Below, piece after piece: positions 32,928 through 42,364 of a DNA stretch of 64,000 nt (positions are counted from its first letter, which is position 1; each line of letters opens with the position of its first letter). Made by a program: the position numbers and the translations under genes. This DNA comes from Agromyces albus. Lineage in GTDB: Bacteria; Actinomycetota; Actinomycetes; Actinomycetales; Microbacteriaceae. The stretch is taken from the NCBI RefSeq assembly GCF_004134825.1, contig NZ_SDPN01000001.1, positions 1 to 64,000 on the forward strand, read 5' to 3'. A model generated the notes under the pieces. That model was not told where the DNA came from. It searched no databases and was given only the letters and a program-made list of their open reading frames with translations.

Positions 32928-35377
32928 GCCACGAACACCTCGGCCGTCGAGTACGTCGCGGTGAGCGGCAGGTCATCGACTGAGGCCCCGGCGCTGAGCA
33001 TGTAGGCGCCCGGTTCGACCTTCCAGCCGCCGTCCCAGTGCGCGAGCCGGCGCGCGGCCACCGGCACGGACGCGACGACGGTCTCTCCCGCCTCAGCGCG
33101 CACGACTGCGAACCCGACGAGCCAGCGCACGGGCCGGTCGACGGCGGAGTCCTCGCGCTCGGCGTAGACCTGCACGACGTGCTTGCCGGCGCGGTCGCCC
33201 GTGTTCGTGAGGGTCACGTGCACGAGGGCGTCGGATGCCTCGGCGTCGCCGCCTGCGGCATCCGTCACCTCGATCGCCTCGAACGACCACGTCGTGTAGC
33301 CGAGCCCGAACCCGAAGGGGTAGGCGGGCGTGTGGCCGGCGCGCAGCCACGCACGGTAGCCGATGTGGATGCCCTCGGAGTACTCGAGGCGGTCGTTCTT
33401 CGGCGTCACGTCGAGCACGGGCACGTCGTCGAGCGTGGCGGGCCACGAGGTCGTGAGACGCCCGCCCGGCTCGGCCGCACCGAGCAGCACGTCGGCGATG
33501 GCCTGCCCGAACTCCTGTCCGCCGAACCAGCCGAGCAGCACCGCCGCGACGTCGTCGCGCCACGGGAGCAGCACCGGCGAACCCGCGTTCACGACGACGA
33601 CCGTGCGCGGGTTGACCGCGGCGACGGCACGCACGAGCTCGTCCTGGCGGCCGGGGAGGTCGAGGTTCGTGCGGTCGTAGCCCTCTGACTCGACCTTCGA
33701 GTTCGTGCCGACCACGACAACCGCCACCTCGGCGTTGCGAGCCGCCTCGACAGCCTCGGCGATCAGGCTTTCGGGGTCGGTGTCGTCGGGCGCGATGCCG
33801 AACGTGACGCTGAGCGCGCCGGCGAGCGGGCCGTCGGCCGAGCCGAGGTCGAACTCGGCGCGCACGTCGAGCGACACACCCGCCTCGACGCGGATCGCAC
33901 CGGTCGCCGAGGGCGGAGAGAGGAATGCGGCACCGAGGTCGGTTCCGACGATCTCGGGCTGCTCGTCGACGAGGAGCACGCCGTCGACGTAGACGCGGCC
34001 GTGCTTCGCGGTCGCGAAGCCGAGGAGGATCTCGCCCGACTCCGCGGGGGTGAACGTCGTGTGCAGCTCGACCGTCGACGACGCCGCGATGGGCGCGCCG
34101 CCGCCGAACCACACGAGCGCCGTCGAGCGTCGGTGCTCGCTGAAGAGCTCGGTGCCGTCGGCGTCGCGGAACGAGACGACGAGTCCGGGCTCGCCGGTGC
34201 GGGGGTTCGTGATGCGGTCGAGCGGGATCTCGGCGACCCCATCCTGCACGACTGCGCCGAGCGTGTACGTCACGTCGGCGTGCGGGAGGGCAGCCCGGAT
34301 GCCGTCGATCGGGGTGACGATGTGCTCGGGCAGCACCGTCGCGCTGCCGCCGCCCTGGGTGCGCGCCTCGCGGGCGTTGTGCCCGATCACGGCGACCTTC
34401 GTCAGCGACGACGGATGCCACGGCAGCTCGCCCTCGTTCTTCACGAGCACCGCGCCCTCGACGGCGGCCTCGCGCGCGAACGCCCGGCCGTCGACCTCCG
34501 GCGGCGTGACCGCGGACGCGCCCTCGAGTGCGCCGACGCGCTCGGCGAGGAGGAGGAGTCGCAGCACCTTGCGGTCGAGGTCGGACTCGTCGATGCGCCC
34601 GTCGCGCACTGCATCGGCGAGGTCGGCCCACGCCGGCGCCGGGCCGGGCATCGCGAGGTCCTGCGCCGCGGGCACCGCGTCGAGGCTGCGCACGGCGGTC
34701 CAGTCCGAGACGACGACGCCGTCGAAGCCCCACTCCGAGTTGAGCGGCGTCTCGAGCAGGTCGTTCTCGGTCATCGTGACGCCGTCGACCGAGTTGTAGG
34801 CGCTCATGACCGCCCACGCGCCGGCCTCGACCGCGCGCTCGAACGGCAGGAGGTAGACCTCGCGCAAGGCGCGCTCGTCGACGCGCACGTCGGCCGTGAA
34901 GCGCTCCGTCTCGGAGTCGTTTGCGACGTAGTGCTTCGGCGTCGCGGCGACGCCGTTCTCCTGCAGGCCCTCGACGTACGAGGCGCCGAGCTCGCCCGAG
35001 AGCCACGGGTCCTCGCTGAAGCACTCGAAGTGGCGGCCGCCGAGCGGCGAGCGGTGCAGGTTGATGGTCGGGCCGAGCACGACGTCGACGCCCTTGCGAC
35101 GGGCCTCGGATGCCGCGGCGGCGCCGTAGCGGTGCGCGAGCGCCGTGTCCCACGAGGCCGCGAGCGCGGTGCCCGACGGGAGGTTGAGCGACGGGTCGCG
35201 CTCGTCCCACGCGGGTCCGCGCACTCCCGCGGGACCGTCGGAGAGCGTCATCGCGCGCAAGCCGATCTGCGGCAGCGGCACGGTCGTCCAGAAGTCCGCG
35301 CCCTGCACGAGCGCGACCTTGTCCTCGAGCGAGAGGCGCTCGAGCAGTGGTCGCAGGTGGTCGGTTGACGCGGTCAT
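32924..35377 (-). CDS. GH3 beta-glucosidase with PA14 insert
   Basis: 817 residues from the ATG at 35377 (AAGGA 8 nt upstream). GH3 N-domain with LGPTINLHRSPLGGRHFECFSEDPWLSG and KHYVANDSE; nucleophile Asp225 in GVVVSDWTAV. A PA14 domain (about 400-540) is inserted in the second GH3 domain, and a fibronectin-III-like domain ends the protein (VTLTNTGDRAGKHVVQVYAER). This is the Kluyveromyces BglI-type layout. It releases terminal beta-linked sugars inside the cell. It overlaps the GH43 gene by 4 nt. Confidence 0.95.
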   Translation of the reverse strand: MTASTDHLRPLLERLSLEDKVALVQGADFWTTVPLPQIGLRAMTLSDGPAGVRGPAWDERDPSLNLPSGTALAASWDTALAHRYGAAAASEARRKGVDVVLGPTINLHRSPLGGRHFECFSEDPWLSGELGASYVEGLQENGVAATPKHYVANDSETERFTADVRVDERALREVYLLPFERAVEAGAWAVMSAYNSVDGVTMTENDLLETPLNSEWGFDGVVVSDWTAVRSLDAVPAAQDLAMPGPAPAWADLADAVRDGRIDESDLDRKVLRLLLLAERVGALEGASAVTPPEVDGRAFAREAAVEGAVLVKNEGELPWHPSSLTKVAVIGHNAREARTQGGGSATVLPEHIVTPIDGIRAALPHADVTYTLGAVVQDGVAEIPLDRITNPRTGEPGLVVSFRDADGTELFSEHRRSTALVWFGGGAPIAASSTVELHTTFTPAESGEILLGFATAKHGRVYVDGVLLVDEQPEIVGTDLGAAFLSPPSATGAIRVEAGVSLDVRAEFDLGSADGPLAGALSVTFGIAPDDTDPESLIAEAVEAARNAEVAVVVVGTNSKVESEGYDRTNLDLPGRQDELVRAVAAVNPRTVVVVNAGSPVLLPWRDDVAAVLLGWFGGQEFGQAIADVLLGAAEPGGRLTTSWPATLDDVPVLDVTPKNDRLEYSEGIHIGYRAWLRAGHTPAYPFGFGLGYTTWSFEAIEVTDAAGGDAEASDALVHVTLTNTGDRAGKHVVQVYAEREDSAVDRPVRWLVGFAVVRAEAGETVVASVPVAARRLAHWDGGWKVEPGAYMLSAGASVDDLPLTATYSTAEVFVA

Positions 35378-35444
35378 ACGGTGGTTCCTTCGTTCAGTGC
35401 GGTGGTGGCGTTCAATGCGGTGATGATCGATGATCGGATGCGGC

Positions 35445-36872
35445 TCATGCGACGGCGGCCGCGGCATCCGTGACCCTGGCTTTGTCAGCTTCGGCCGTCT
35501 GGGCCGCGATGAAGTCGCGGTACCAGTAGGCGCTGTCCTTCGGTATGCGGGCCAGGCTGGGGTAGTCGACGTAGACGAGGCCGAACCGCATCGAGTAGCC
35601 CCACGACCACTCGAAGTTGTCGAGGAACGACCACGCGAAGTAGCCGCGCACGTCGGCACCCGCCGCGACGGCATCGGCGCACGCGCGCGTGTAGCCGGCG
35701 AGGTAGTGCACCCGCTCGGGGTCGTGCACGCGGCCGTCGTGCGTCGGGTAGTCGGCGAACGTCGCCCCGTTCTCGGTCACGTAGAGCGGGAGCGGCGTGA
35801 ACTCGCGGCTCACGCGCAGCAGCACGTCGCGGAGCGCGTCGGGGGTGTCCGACCAGTCGAACGTCGTCGGGGTCGGCTCGACTTGCGTCATGCGTGTGCC
35901 GGTGGGTGACTCGGGGTCGGCCGCGATGAGCGTGTTCGTGTAGTGGTTGACGCCCGCGAAGTCGGTCGGCGCCGAGATGACCGCGAGGTCGCCGCGACGA
36001 ACGAGGCCGTCGTCGGTCTCATCGACCGTGATGCCGTGCATGCCGAACACCCTTGCGACGTCCTCGCCGTACGAGCCGTGGTACACCGGCTCGAGGAAGA
36101 TGCGGTTGAACCGGATGTCGGCGATGCGCGTCGCCGCGGCATCCGCTTCGCTGTCGCTCGCCGGGTTGAGGTTCGAGATCAGGTTCGTGATCCCGAGCTT
36201 CACGGCTGGCCGGCGCTCGCGGAACGCCGCGAGCGCAAGCCCATGTGCGAGCAGCAGGTGGTGCGCGGCGCGGGTCGCCTCGGTGTCATCCGTGTGGCCC
36301 GGCGCCTGCATGCCCCACGAGTAGCTGAGGAACGACGCGCACACCGGTTCGTTGATCGTGATCCAGTGCTCGGCGAGGTCGCCGAGGGCGTCGGCGACGA
36401 GCGCGGCGTACTCGCCGAAGCGGTACGCCGTCTCGCGAGCGGGCCAGCCGCCCTCGTCCTGCAGTGCCTGCGGCAGGTCCCAGTGGTAGAGCGTCACGTA
36501 CGGCTGGATGCCGCGGGCGTGACATCCCTCGAGCAGCGCACGGTAGAACGCCACGCCCTCGGGGTTGAGCGCGCCACGGCCCGTCGGCTGCAGTCGCGCC
36601 CACGACAGCGAGAGCCGATAGGCGGGAATGCCGAGCTCGGCCATCAGGTCGAGGTCGTCGGCCCAGCGGTGGTAGTGATCGACGGTCACATCGGCGGTCT
36701 CGCCGTGGAAGATCCGGCCCGGCTCGCGCACGAACGTGTCCCAGATACTCGGGCCGCGGCCCCCCTCGGCGACGGCTCCCTCGATCTGGTACGCGGCCGT
36801 TGCGACGCCCCACGCGAAGTCGGCGGGGAGATCGAGGCGGTCCGGGGTGAGGTCACGGGTGGTCTCGGTCAT
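35445..36872 (-). CDS. GH1 beta-glucosidase
   Basis: 475 residues. The ATG at 36872 is chosen because AGAAGG lies 6 nt upstream; an ATG at 36878 overlaps the previous stop but would abut that ribosome site. GH1 motifs: FAWGVATAAYQIEGA, acid/base Glu175 in ITINEPVC, nucleophile Glu367 in YVTENGA, and WSFLDNFEWSWGY. Cleaves beta-glucosides or related oligosaccharides in the cytoplasm. It links the ABC importer genes to the other hydrolases in one transcript; the 67-bp gap to GH3 is the largest within the hydrolase part. Confidence 0.95.
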   Translation of the reverse strand: MTETTRDLTPDRLDLPADFAWGVATAAYQIEGAVAEGGRGPSIWDTFVREPGRIFHGETADVTVDHYHRWADDLDLMAELGIPAYRLSLSWARLQPTGRGALNPEGVAFYRALLEGCHARGIQPYVTLYHWDLPQALQDEGGWPARETAYRFGEYAALVADALGDLAEHWITINEPVCASFLSYSWGMQAPGHTDDTEATRAAHHLLLAHGLALAAFRERRPAVKLGITNLISNLNPASDSEADAAATRIADIRFNRIFLEPVYHGSYGEDVARVFGMHGITVDETDDGLVRRGDLAVISAPTDFAGVNHYTNTLIAADPESPTGTRMTQVEPTPTTFDWSDTPDALRDVLLRVSREFTPLPLYVTENGATFADYPTHDGRVHDPERVHYLAGYTRACADAVAAGADVRGYFAWSFLDNFEWSWGYSMRFGLVYVDYPSLARIPKDSAYWYRDFIAAQTAEADKARVTDAAAAVA

Positions 36873-36874
36873 CG

Positions 36875-37714
36875 TCATCCTTCTGCTGCGATCGCCATGA
36901 GGCGCCGGCGCGCGACGCGCCGCTCCTCCTGCTGGTCGGGGTCGGGCACGGGTGCGGCCATGAAGAGCTTCTGTGTGTACGGATGCTCCGGCCGGGCCGT
37001 CACCTGGTCGCCGTCGCCCGACTCGACGATCTCGCCGCGGTACATCACCGCGACGCGGTGGCTGACGTGCCGAACGACTGCGAGGTCGTGCGAGATGAAG
37101 AGGTAGGCGACGCCCGTGCGCTCCTGGATCTCGATGAAGAGGTCGAGCACTCGCGCCTGTGTCGACAGGTCGAGCGCCGACACGGGCTCGTCGCACACGA
37201 TGAGCTTCGGGTCGAGGGCGAGCGCACGGGCGATCGCGACGCGCTGCCGCTGCCCGCCCGAGAACTCGCGCGGCAGGCGCGAGCGCGCGTCGACCGGGAG
37301 GCCGACCTGCTCGAGCAGCGTCGCGACGCGCTGCTTCGCGGCGGCGGTGGAGACGCCGCGCACGGTGAGCGGCTCGATGAGGATCTGCTCGATCGTGAGC
37401 GCCGGGTTGAGCGAGGAGTAGGGGTCTTGGAAGACGACCTGGATCTCGGAGCTCAGCTCACGCCGTTCGCGGCGGTGCAGTTGGCCGATCTCACGACCGG
37501 CGTAGCGGATCGACCCGCCCGTGACCGGTGCGAGGCCGAGCACGGCGCGGCCGAGCGTGGTCTTGCCCGAGCCCGATTCGCCGACGAGTCCCACGGTCTC
37601 GCCCGGAAGGATGTCGAGCGAGACGCCCTTCAGCGCCCGGAAAGGCTTGGCACGGAACCCCTTGCCGGGGTACTCGACTTCGAGGTTCTCGACCTCGAGC
37701 AGCGGCGCGCTCAT
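36875..37714 (-). CDS. Oligopeptide-type ABC transporter ATP-binding protein (DppF/OppF-like)
   Basis: 279 residues with ATGA overlap to the upstream fused gene. Walker A GESGSGKTT at 45-53, signature FSGGQRQRVAIARAL, Walker B KLIVCDEPVSALD, and the H-loop FISHDLAVV. The C-terminal oligopeptide-transporter extension HPYTQKLFMAAP is present. In this locus it should power import of oligosaccharides, since five glycoside hydrolase genes follow. Confidence 0.93.
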   Translation of the reverse strand: MSAPLLEVENLEVEYPGKGFRAKPFRALKGVSLDILPGETVGLVGESGSGKTTLGRAVLGLAPVTGGSIRYAGREIGQLHRRERRELSSEIQVVFQDPYSSLNPALTIEQILIEPLTVRGVSTAAAKQRVATLLEQVGLPVDARSRLPREFSGGQRQRVAIARALALDPKLIVCDEPVSALDLSTQARVLDLFIEIQERTGVAYLFISHDLAVVRHVSHRVAVMYRGEIVESGDGDQVTARPEHPYTQKLFMAAPVPDPDQQEERRVARRRLMAIAAEG

Positions 37715-39630
37715 CGCGCACCTCCCTTCACGGCGTCGGCCTTGGCGACGTCGGCGTCTTGGATCTCGGCCTTCTCGATGGCGGCGCCGCCGAGCGGAGC
37801 ACGCGCCGGGCCCTCGTCGAGGATCGCGCCGAGGAGCGAGCGGGTGTACGGATGCTCCGCCCGCCCGAAGATGGCGCGAACCGGACCGTGCTCGACGATG
37901 AGGCCGTGCTGCATCACCGACACCCGGTCGCAGAGGTCGGCGACGACGCCGAAGTTGTGCGTGACGAGGAGCAGCGCCATCTGGCGCTCCGCCTGCAGGT
38001 CGCGCAGCAGGTCGAGCACCTCGGCCTGCACGGTCACGTCGAGCGCCGTGGTGGGCTCGTCGGCGATGATGAGGTCGGGATCGGTCGAGACGGCGCCGGC
38101 GATCAGCACGCGCTGCGCCATGCCGCCCGAGACCTCGTGCGGGTAGGCGGCGAACGTGCGCTTGGGATCGGGGATTCCGACCCGCTCGAGCAGTGCGAGC
38201 GTCTTCTCGGTCGCGTCCTTCTTACTGAGGCCGAGTCCCACGCGCAGGGGCTCGACGAGCTGGCTGCCGATCGTGAACGACGGATCGAGGTTCGACATCG
38301 GCTCCTGCGGGATGTACCCGATGCGCCGCCCGCGGATCGCGGTGTACTCCCGCTCCCCCAAGGTGTCGAGACGCACGCCCTCATAGTCGATCGAACCGCC
38401 CGTGATCCGGCCGCCGCGTGGCAGCAGGCCGAGCACCGCGAATGCGGTCTGGGTCTTGCCCGAGCCCGATTCGCCGATGAGGCCGTGCACCTCGCCGCGA
38501 CGGATGTCGAGGGAGACGCCGTGCACCACTTCGAGCGTGCCGCCGTCGTCCTGCCCGTAGCCGATGCGGAGGTCGCGCACGTCGAGGATCGTCTCGCCGG
38601 CGCGGGCGGCGGCTCGTTCGTCGTCGGCGTGACGGATGGTCGGCTCTGCCTCGGCGTCGATCCCGATCCCGATCCCGCCGGTGACGGTGCCGATCGAGGT
38701 GGTCACCGCGGCGATCGACCCGGTCGCGGTGGCGACGGCGCGACGCCGGCGGCGGCGAACCTGCACGGTGCGCTCGAGCGCGTCGCGCATGACGTTCGCG
38801 AGCAGGGTGAGGGCGATGGAGGTGAGGGCGATCGCGAGCGACGGCCACATCATGAGCAGCGGCGCCTTGTAGATGTTGATGAAGCCGTCGTTCAGCATCG
38901 ACCCCCATGTCGGCACCGACATGTCGCCGAGGCCCAGGAACTCGAGTCCCGACTGGATCGCGATCGCGATGCCGGCGACGATCGCCGACTGGATGATGAT
39001 CGGCGCGCGGACGACCGAGAGGATGTGGCGCGAGATGATCCGCAGGTCGCTGAGGCCCGACACCCTGGCCGCATCGACATAGAGCTCGGAGCGCACCGCT
39101 GAGACGGCGGCGTAGACGAGCCGGAAGTACGCCGGCGCGAGCAGGATGCCGAAGATGAGCATCGCCGCCCACACCGACGGGCCCACGACCGCTCGCGCGG
39201 CCAGCAGCACGACGATGCCGGGCAGTGCCATGACGAGCGCGGTGAACCACGACGCGACGTTGTCGAACCAGCCACGGTAGTACCCCGCGATGAGGCCCGC
39301 GATCACGCCGATCAGGAGGGCGGTGACGAGGGCGACGAGCGCCGCGGCGATGCTGATCTGCGTCGCGGCGAGCAAGCGGGAGAGCACGTCGCGGCCGCCG
39401 CTGTCGGCGCCGAGCGGATGCTCCGCACTCGGCGGCGCGAGCACGAGCTGCAGCGAGGCCAGGTTCGGGTCGTATGGCGCGATCAGCGGGCCGATCACGG
39501 CGATGACCGCGACGACGAGGAGGAACGCGAGCGAGATCGTGCCGAGCGGGCGGCGGATCACCCGGCGCAGGAGCGACGTGCGACCCGTCGGCGTGGGGAT
39601 CGTGTTGGGAGGCGTGATGGCGGTGGTCAT
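37711..39630 (-). CDS. Fused permease (DppC-like) and ATP-binding (DppD-like) protein
   Basis: 639 residues from the ATG at 39630, overlapping the DppB stop by 4 nt. Residues about 1-290 are a DppC permease with six helices and the EAA-type loop SELYVDAARVSGLSDLRIISRHIL. A basic linker RRRRRR joins it to a DppD-type ATPase (about 335-600) with GESGSGKTQTA, VSGGMAQRVLIAGA, LIIADEPTTALD and HPYTRSLLGA. Such fusions are known in actinobacteria. The C-terminus is short and Lys/Ala rich. Confidence 0.92.
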   Translation of the reverse strand: MTTAITPPNTIPTPTGRTSLLRRVIRRPLGTISLAFLLVVAVIAVIGPLIAPYDPNLASLQLVLAPPSAEHPLGADSGGRDVLSRLLAATQISIAAALVALVTALLIGVIAGLIAGYYRGWFDNVASWFTALVMALPGIVVLLAARAVVGPSVWAAMLIFGILLAPAYFRLVYAAVSAVRSELYVDAARVSGLSDLRIISRHILSVVRAPIIIQSAIVAGIAIAIQSGLEFLGLGDMSVPTWGSMLNDGFINIYKAPLLMMWPSLAIALTSIALTLLANVMRDALERTVQVRRRRRRAVATATGSIAAVTTSIGTVTGGIGIGIDAEAEPTIRHADDERAAARAGETILDVRDLRIGYGQDDGGTLEVVHGVSLDIRRGEVHGLIGESGSGKTQTAFAVLGLLPRGGRITGGSIDYEGVRLDTLGEREYTAIRGRRIGYIPQEPMSNLDPSFTIGSQLVEPLRVGLGLSKKDATEKTLALLERVGIPDPKRTFAAYPHEVSGGMAQRVLIAGAVSTDPDLIIADEPTTALDVTVQAEVLDLLRDLQAERQMALLLVTHNFGVVADLCDRVSVMQHGLIVEHGPVRAIFGRAEHPYTRSLLGAILDEGPARAPLGGAAIEKAEIQDADVAKADAVKGGAR

Positions 39631-40568
39631 GACAGTCTCACCTTCGGGTTGAGGGCCGCCTGCGCGAGGTCGATGAGCAGGTTCACGATGACGACGATGA
39701 TCGCCGTCGCGATCACGACGCCCATGACGACGGGGATGTCGCCGGCGCCCGTGGCCTGCACGGCGAGCTGCCCGATGCCCGGGAGCGCGAAGATCTGCTC
39801 GACGATGACGGCGCCGCCGAGCAGGCCGACGAACTGCACCGCGAGCACGGCGAGCGCAGGCCCGCCGGCATTCCGCAGCACGTGCTTGTAGACGACGCGG
39901 TTGGTGCTGAGCCCGCGACTGCGGAGGGTGCGAACATAGTCGCGCGAGAGCGCGTCGAGCACCGACCCGCGCACCTGCTGGGCGACGGTCGCGGTGGCAC
40001 CGAGCGAGAGCGCGATGATCGGAAGCGTCACCGATGCGATCCATCCGCTCGGCGACGAGGCGAATGGCACGTACCCGGTCGCCTTGAACAACCCGAGGTT
40101 GATCGCGAAGACGAGCACGAGCACGAGGGCGATGAGGAAGCCGGGGATCGCGAAGCCGATGATCGAGACGAACTGCACGACGTTGTCGATCCAGCCGCCG
40201 CGGCGGGCCGCGAGCACGCCGAGCACCACCGCGACGATCGCGGCGATGAGCGTCGCGCCGATCACGAGAGACAGGCTGACGGCGAGCCGGCTCGAGACGC
40301 TGACCGCCACGAGCTGGCCCGTGAACCAGGAGCGGCCGAGGTCGCCGCCGAATGCCGACGTGAGCCAGTCGAAGTACTGGGTGAACAGCGGCTGGTCGAG
40401 GCCGAGTGCTGAGGCCTTCTCGGCGACGACCTCCTCGGTGGCGTTCTGGCCGAGGATGCGGCGGGCGATGTCACCGCCGCCGAGGTAGAGGAGCGCGTAG
40501 GCGATCACCGAGATCACGAACACGAGCACGACGCCCGATGCGAGGCGGCGCAACACGAATGGCAACAT
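39627..40568 (-). CDS. Oligopeptide-type ABC transporter permease (DppB-like)
   Basis: 313 residues with six membrane helices. It shows the DppB N-terminus (MLPFVLRRLASGVVLVFVISVIAYALLYL) and the loop SRDYVRTLRSRGLSTNRVVYKHVLRNA facing the ATPase. It pairs with the DppC half of the downstream fusion. The gap to the binding-protein gene holds a hairpin. Confidence 0.92.
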   Translation of the reverse strand: MLPFVLRRLASGVVLVFVISVIAYALLYLGGGDIARRILGQNATEEVVAEKASALGLDQPLFTQYFDWLTSAFGGDLGRSWFTGQLVAVSVSSRLAVSLSLVIGATLIAAIVAVVLGVLAARRGGWIDNVVQFVSIIGFAIPGFLIALVLVLVFAINLGLFKATGYVPFASSPSGWIASVTLPIIALSLGATATVAQQVRGSVLDALSRDYVRTLRSRGLSTNRVVYKHVLRNAGGPALAVLAVQFVGLLGGAVIVEQIFALPGIGQLAVQATGAGDIPVVMGVVIATAIIVVIVNLLIDLAQAALNPKVRLS

Positions 40569-40619
40569 TGGTTCTCCGTGGTTGTCGGAACAGGCTCGGG
40601 CCGCTGGCCCGCGGTGGGA

Positions 40620-40653
40620 CCCGGCCCGCCCCGGTGATCCAGGACGGGCCGGG
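40620..40653 (-). terminator. Intra-operon hairpin between binding protein and permease genes
   Basis: CCCGGCCCG (40620-40628) pairs with CGGGCCGGG (40645-40653), a 9-bp all-GC stem. Such elements commonly lower downstream expression or protect the upstream message, so that binding protein exceeds permease. Confidence 0.55.
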
Positions 40654-40660
40654 AGACTTG

Positions 40661-42184
40661 TCAGCCCTTGGGCTGGAAGTCGTAGACGGCCGGGTAGACG
40701 TTCGTCGGCATCATCTCGACGCTCGTGTTCGCGTCGGTCGCGATGCTGTTCTGCACGCGGTAGAACGGGGCGAACCAGGCCTGCTCGACGATGTACTCGT
40801 TGAGCTGCTTGGCCACCTCGGCTTGCGTCGCCTCGTCACCCGCCTGGATCTGTGCGAGGTACTCGTCGACCTGCGGATCCGCGTACTTGAACGGGTTGAA
40901 CACGGCATTCGGCGCGATCATGAACTGGATGAGCTGCCAGTCGGGGTTCTGCTCGAGCGCCATGAACGACGCGGGGAACTTCGGCGCGAGCAGGTCGGCG
41001 ATGAAGTTGTTGCCCGGGTCGGTGTACTCCGCCGTGATGCCGATGTCGGCGAGCTGCTGGGCGAGGAGCGTGTAGGTGGTCGATCCGAGCACCGTGGAAC
41101 TCGGCATGGCGAGTGAGAACCCGTCGGCGTAGCCGGCCTCGGCGAGCAGGTCCTTGGCCTTCTCGGGGTCGTAGGGGTAGCGCTCGTCGAGCGCCGGGTC
41201 GAACGCGGGGCTCGACTCGGGGAACACCTGGCCGGTGACCGTGCCGTTGTCGCTCTGCAGCGCCGTGAGGAGCGCCTCGCGGTCGAAGGCGTGGTTGATG
41301 GCCTGGCGCACGCGCACGTCGGAGAGCGGCTCGCCCATTGTGCCGGCCCGGTCGAGCAGGAGGAGGCCCTGGAAGTCGAGCTCGTTGGCATTGACGGTCC
41401 AGCCGGCGCTCTCGACCTCGGTGAGGTTGTCGTTGCTCGCGAGCTTGATGCCGTTGACCTCCCCCGCCTTGATCGCATTGACGGCTGCCGTCGCGTCGGC
41501 GAGCACGTTGATCGTGAGGGTGTCGTAGTGCTGGAGGTCGGGGTTCCAGTAGTCGGGGTTCTTCGTGTACGTGTAGCTCGTGCCGGTGACGGTCGCCGCC
41601 GTGTCGAGCACGTAGGGGCCGGAGCCGACCGGGTCGGTGGCGAGCGAGTCGGGGTCGGCAAGTGCCTCGGCGCTTGCGATGAGACCCGGGTCGCGGGTGA
41701 GGTAGTTCAGCATCGCGGGGTCGGGTGCCGCGAGGGTGATGACGACGGTCGTGGCGTCGGGCGCCTCGATCGAGGTGATGCCTGAGAGGTAGCCCGCGTC
41801 GGGAGACGTGCCGGTCTGGAACCGCTCGAGGTTCTGCTTCACGACGTCGGAGGTGAGCTCCGACCCGTCGGTGAAGGTGACGTCGTCGCGGAGGGTGAGG
41901 GTGAGCACGGTGTTGTCTTCGTTGTACTCGAACGACTCGGCCAGGAAGGGCTCGATCTCGCCCTCCGACGTGGCGAGCAGGAGGGTGTCGTACACCGCTT
42001 GGTAGAAGGGGGCGCGGTTGCCCCATTCCGACCCGGCCGGGTCGAACGTGGTCGGCGCGACGATCGCACCGAGGGTGAGCGTGCCTCCTCCCCCTTCGGT
42101 CGATCCCGTATCAGCGGCGCAGCTCGACAGTGCGAGTGCGGCGGTGATGGCGACAGCTGCTGTGGCGGTTCTCCATCGGAGCAT
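40661..42184 (-). CDS. ABC transporter substrate-binding lipoprotein, SBP family 5
   Basis: 507 residues with a lipoprotein signal and lipobox LSSC (Cys22), then the SBP_bac_5 fold (TTFDPAGSEWGNRAPFYQAVYDTLL, LRDDVTFTDGSELTSDVVKQNLERF, VGSGPYVLD, DVRVRQAINHAFDREALL). The family binds peptides, nickel or oligosaccharides. Here the operon holds only glycoside hydrolases and no peptidase, so an oligosaccharide ligand with rhamnose, pentose and glucose units is likely. Confidence 0.9.
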   Translation of the reverse strand: MLRWRTATAAVAITAALALSSCAADTGSTEGGGGTLTLGAIVAPTTFDPAGSEWGNRAPFYQAVYDTLLLATSEGEIEPFLAESFEYNEDNTVLTLTLRDDVTFTDGSELTSDVVKQNLERFQTGTSPDAGYLSGITSIEAPDATTVVITLAAPDPAMLNYLTRDPGLIASAEALADPDSLATDPVGSGPYVLDTAATVTGTSYTYTKNPDYWNPDLQHYDTLTINVLADATAAVNAIKAGEVNGIKLASNDNLTEVESAGWTVNANELDFQGLLLLDRAGTMGEPLSDVRVRQAINHAFDREALLTALQSDNGTVTGQVFPESSPAFDPALDERYPYDPEKAKDLLAEAGYADGFSLAMPSSTVLGSTTYTLLAQQLADIGITAEYTDPGNNFIADLLAPKFPASFMALEQNPDWQLIQFMIAPNAVFNPFKYADPQVDEYLAQIQAGDEATQAEVAKQLNEYIVEQAWFAPFYRVQNSIATDANTSVEMMPTNVYPAVYDFQPKG

Positions 42185-42249
42185 CTTCGGTCCTCTTGGT
42201 CGGCGGCGATACCACTGCGGATCGCCTCGTGAGACGAGAAGCTACCATG

Positions 42250-42272
42250 AAACCCGAGTGACCACTAGGTTT
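42250..42272. promoter_or_regulatory. Inverted repeat between TetR gene and glycan operon
   Basis: AAACC (42250-42254) and GGTTT (42268-42272) flank AGTG-AC-CACT (42257-42266), in an AT-rich patch of the 180-bp divergent region. A second repeat TCGT-GAG-ACGA lies near 42230. Placement fits an operator for the TetR protein controlling both transcripts. Confidence 0.5.
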
Positions 42273-42364
42273 TTATTTCAGAATGTGCCACGATGCTCTT
42301 GACGGGCCGACGGATGCCCCGCCCTACGCGGCAGCTAGGCTCGTCAGATGAGCTGGAGGGCGTT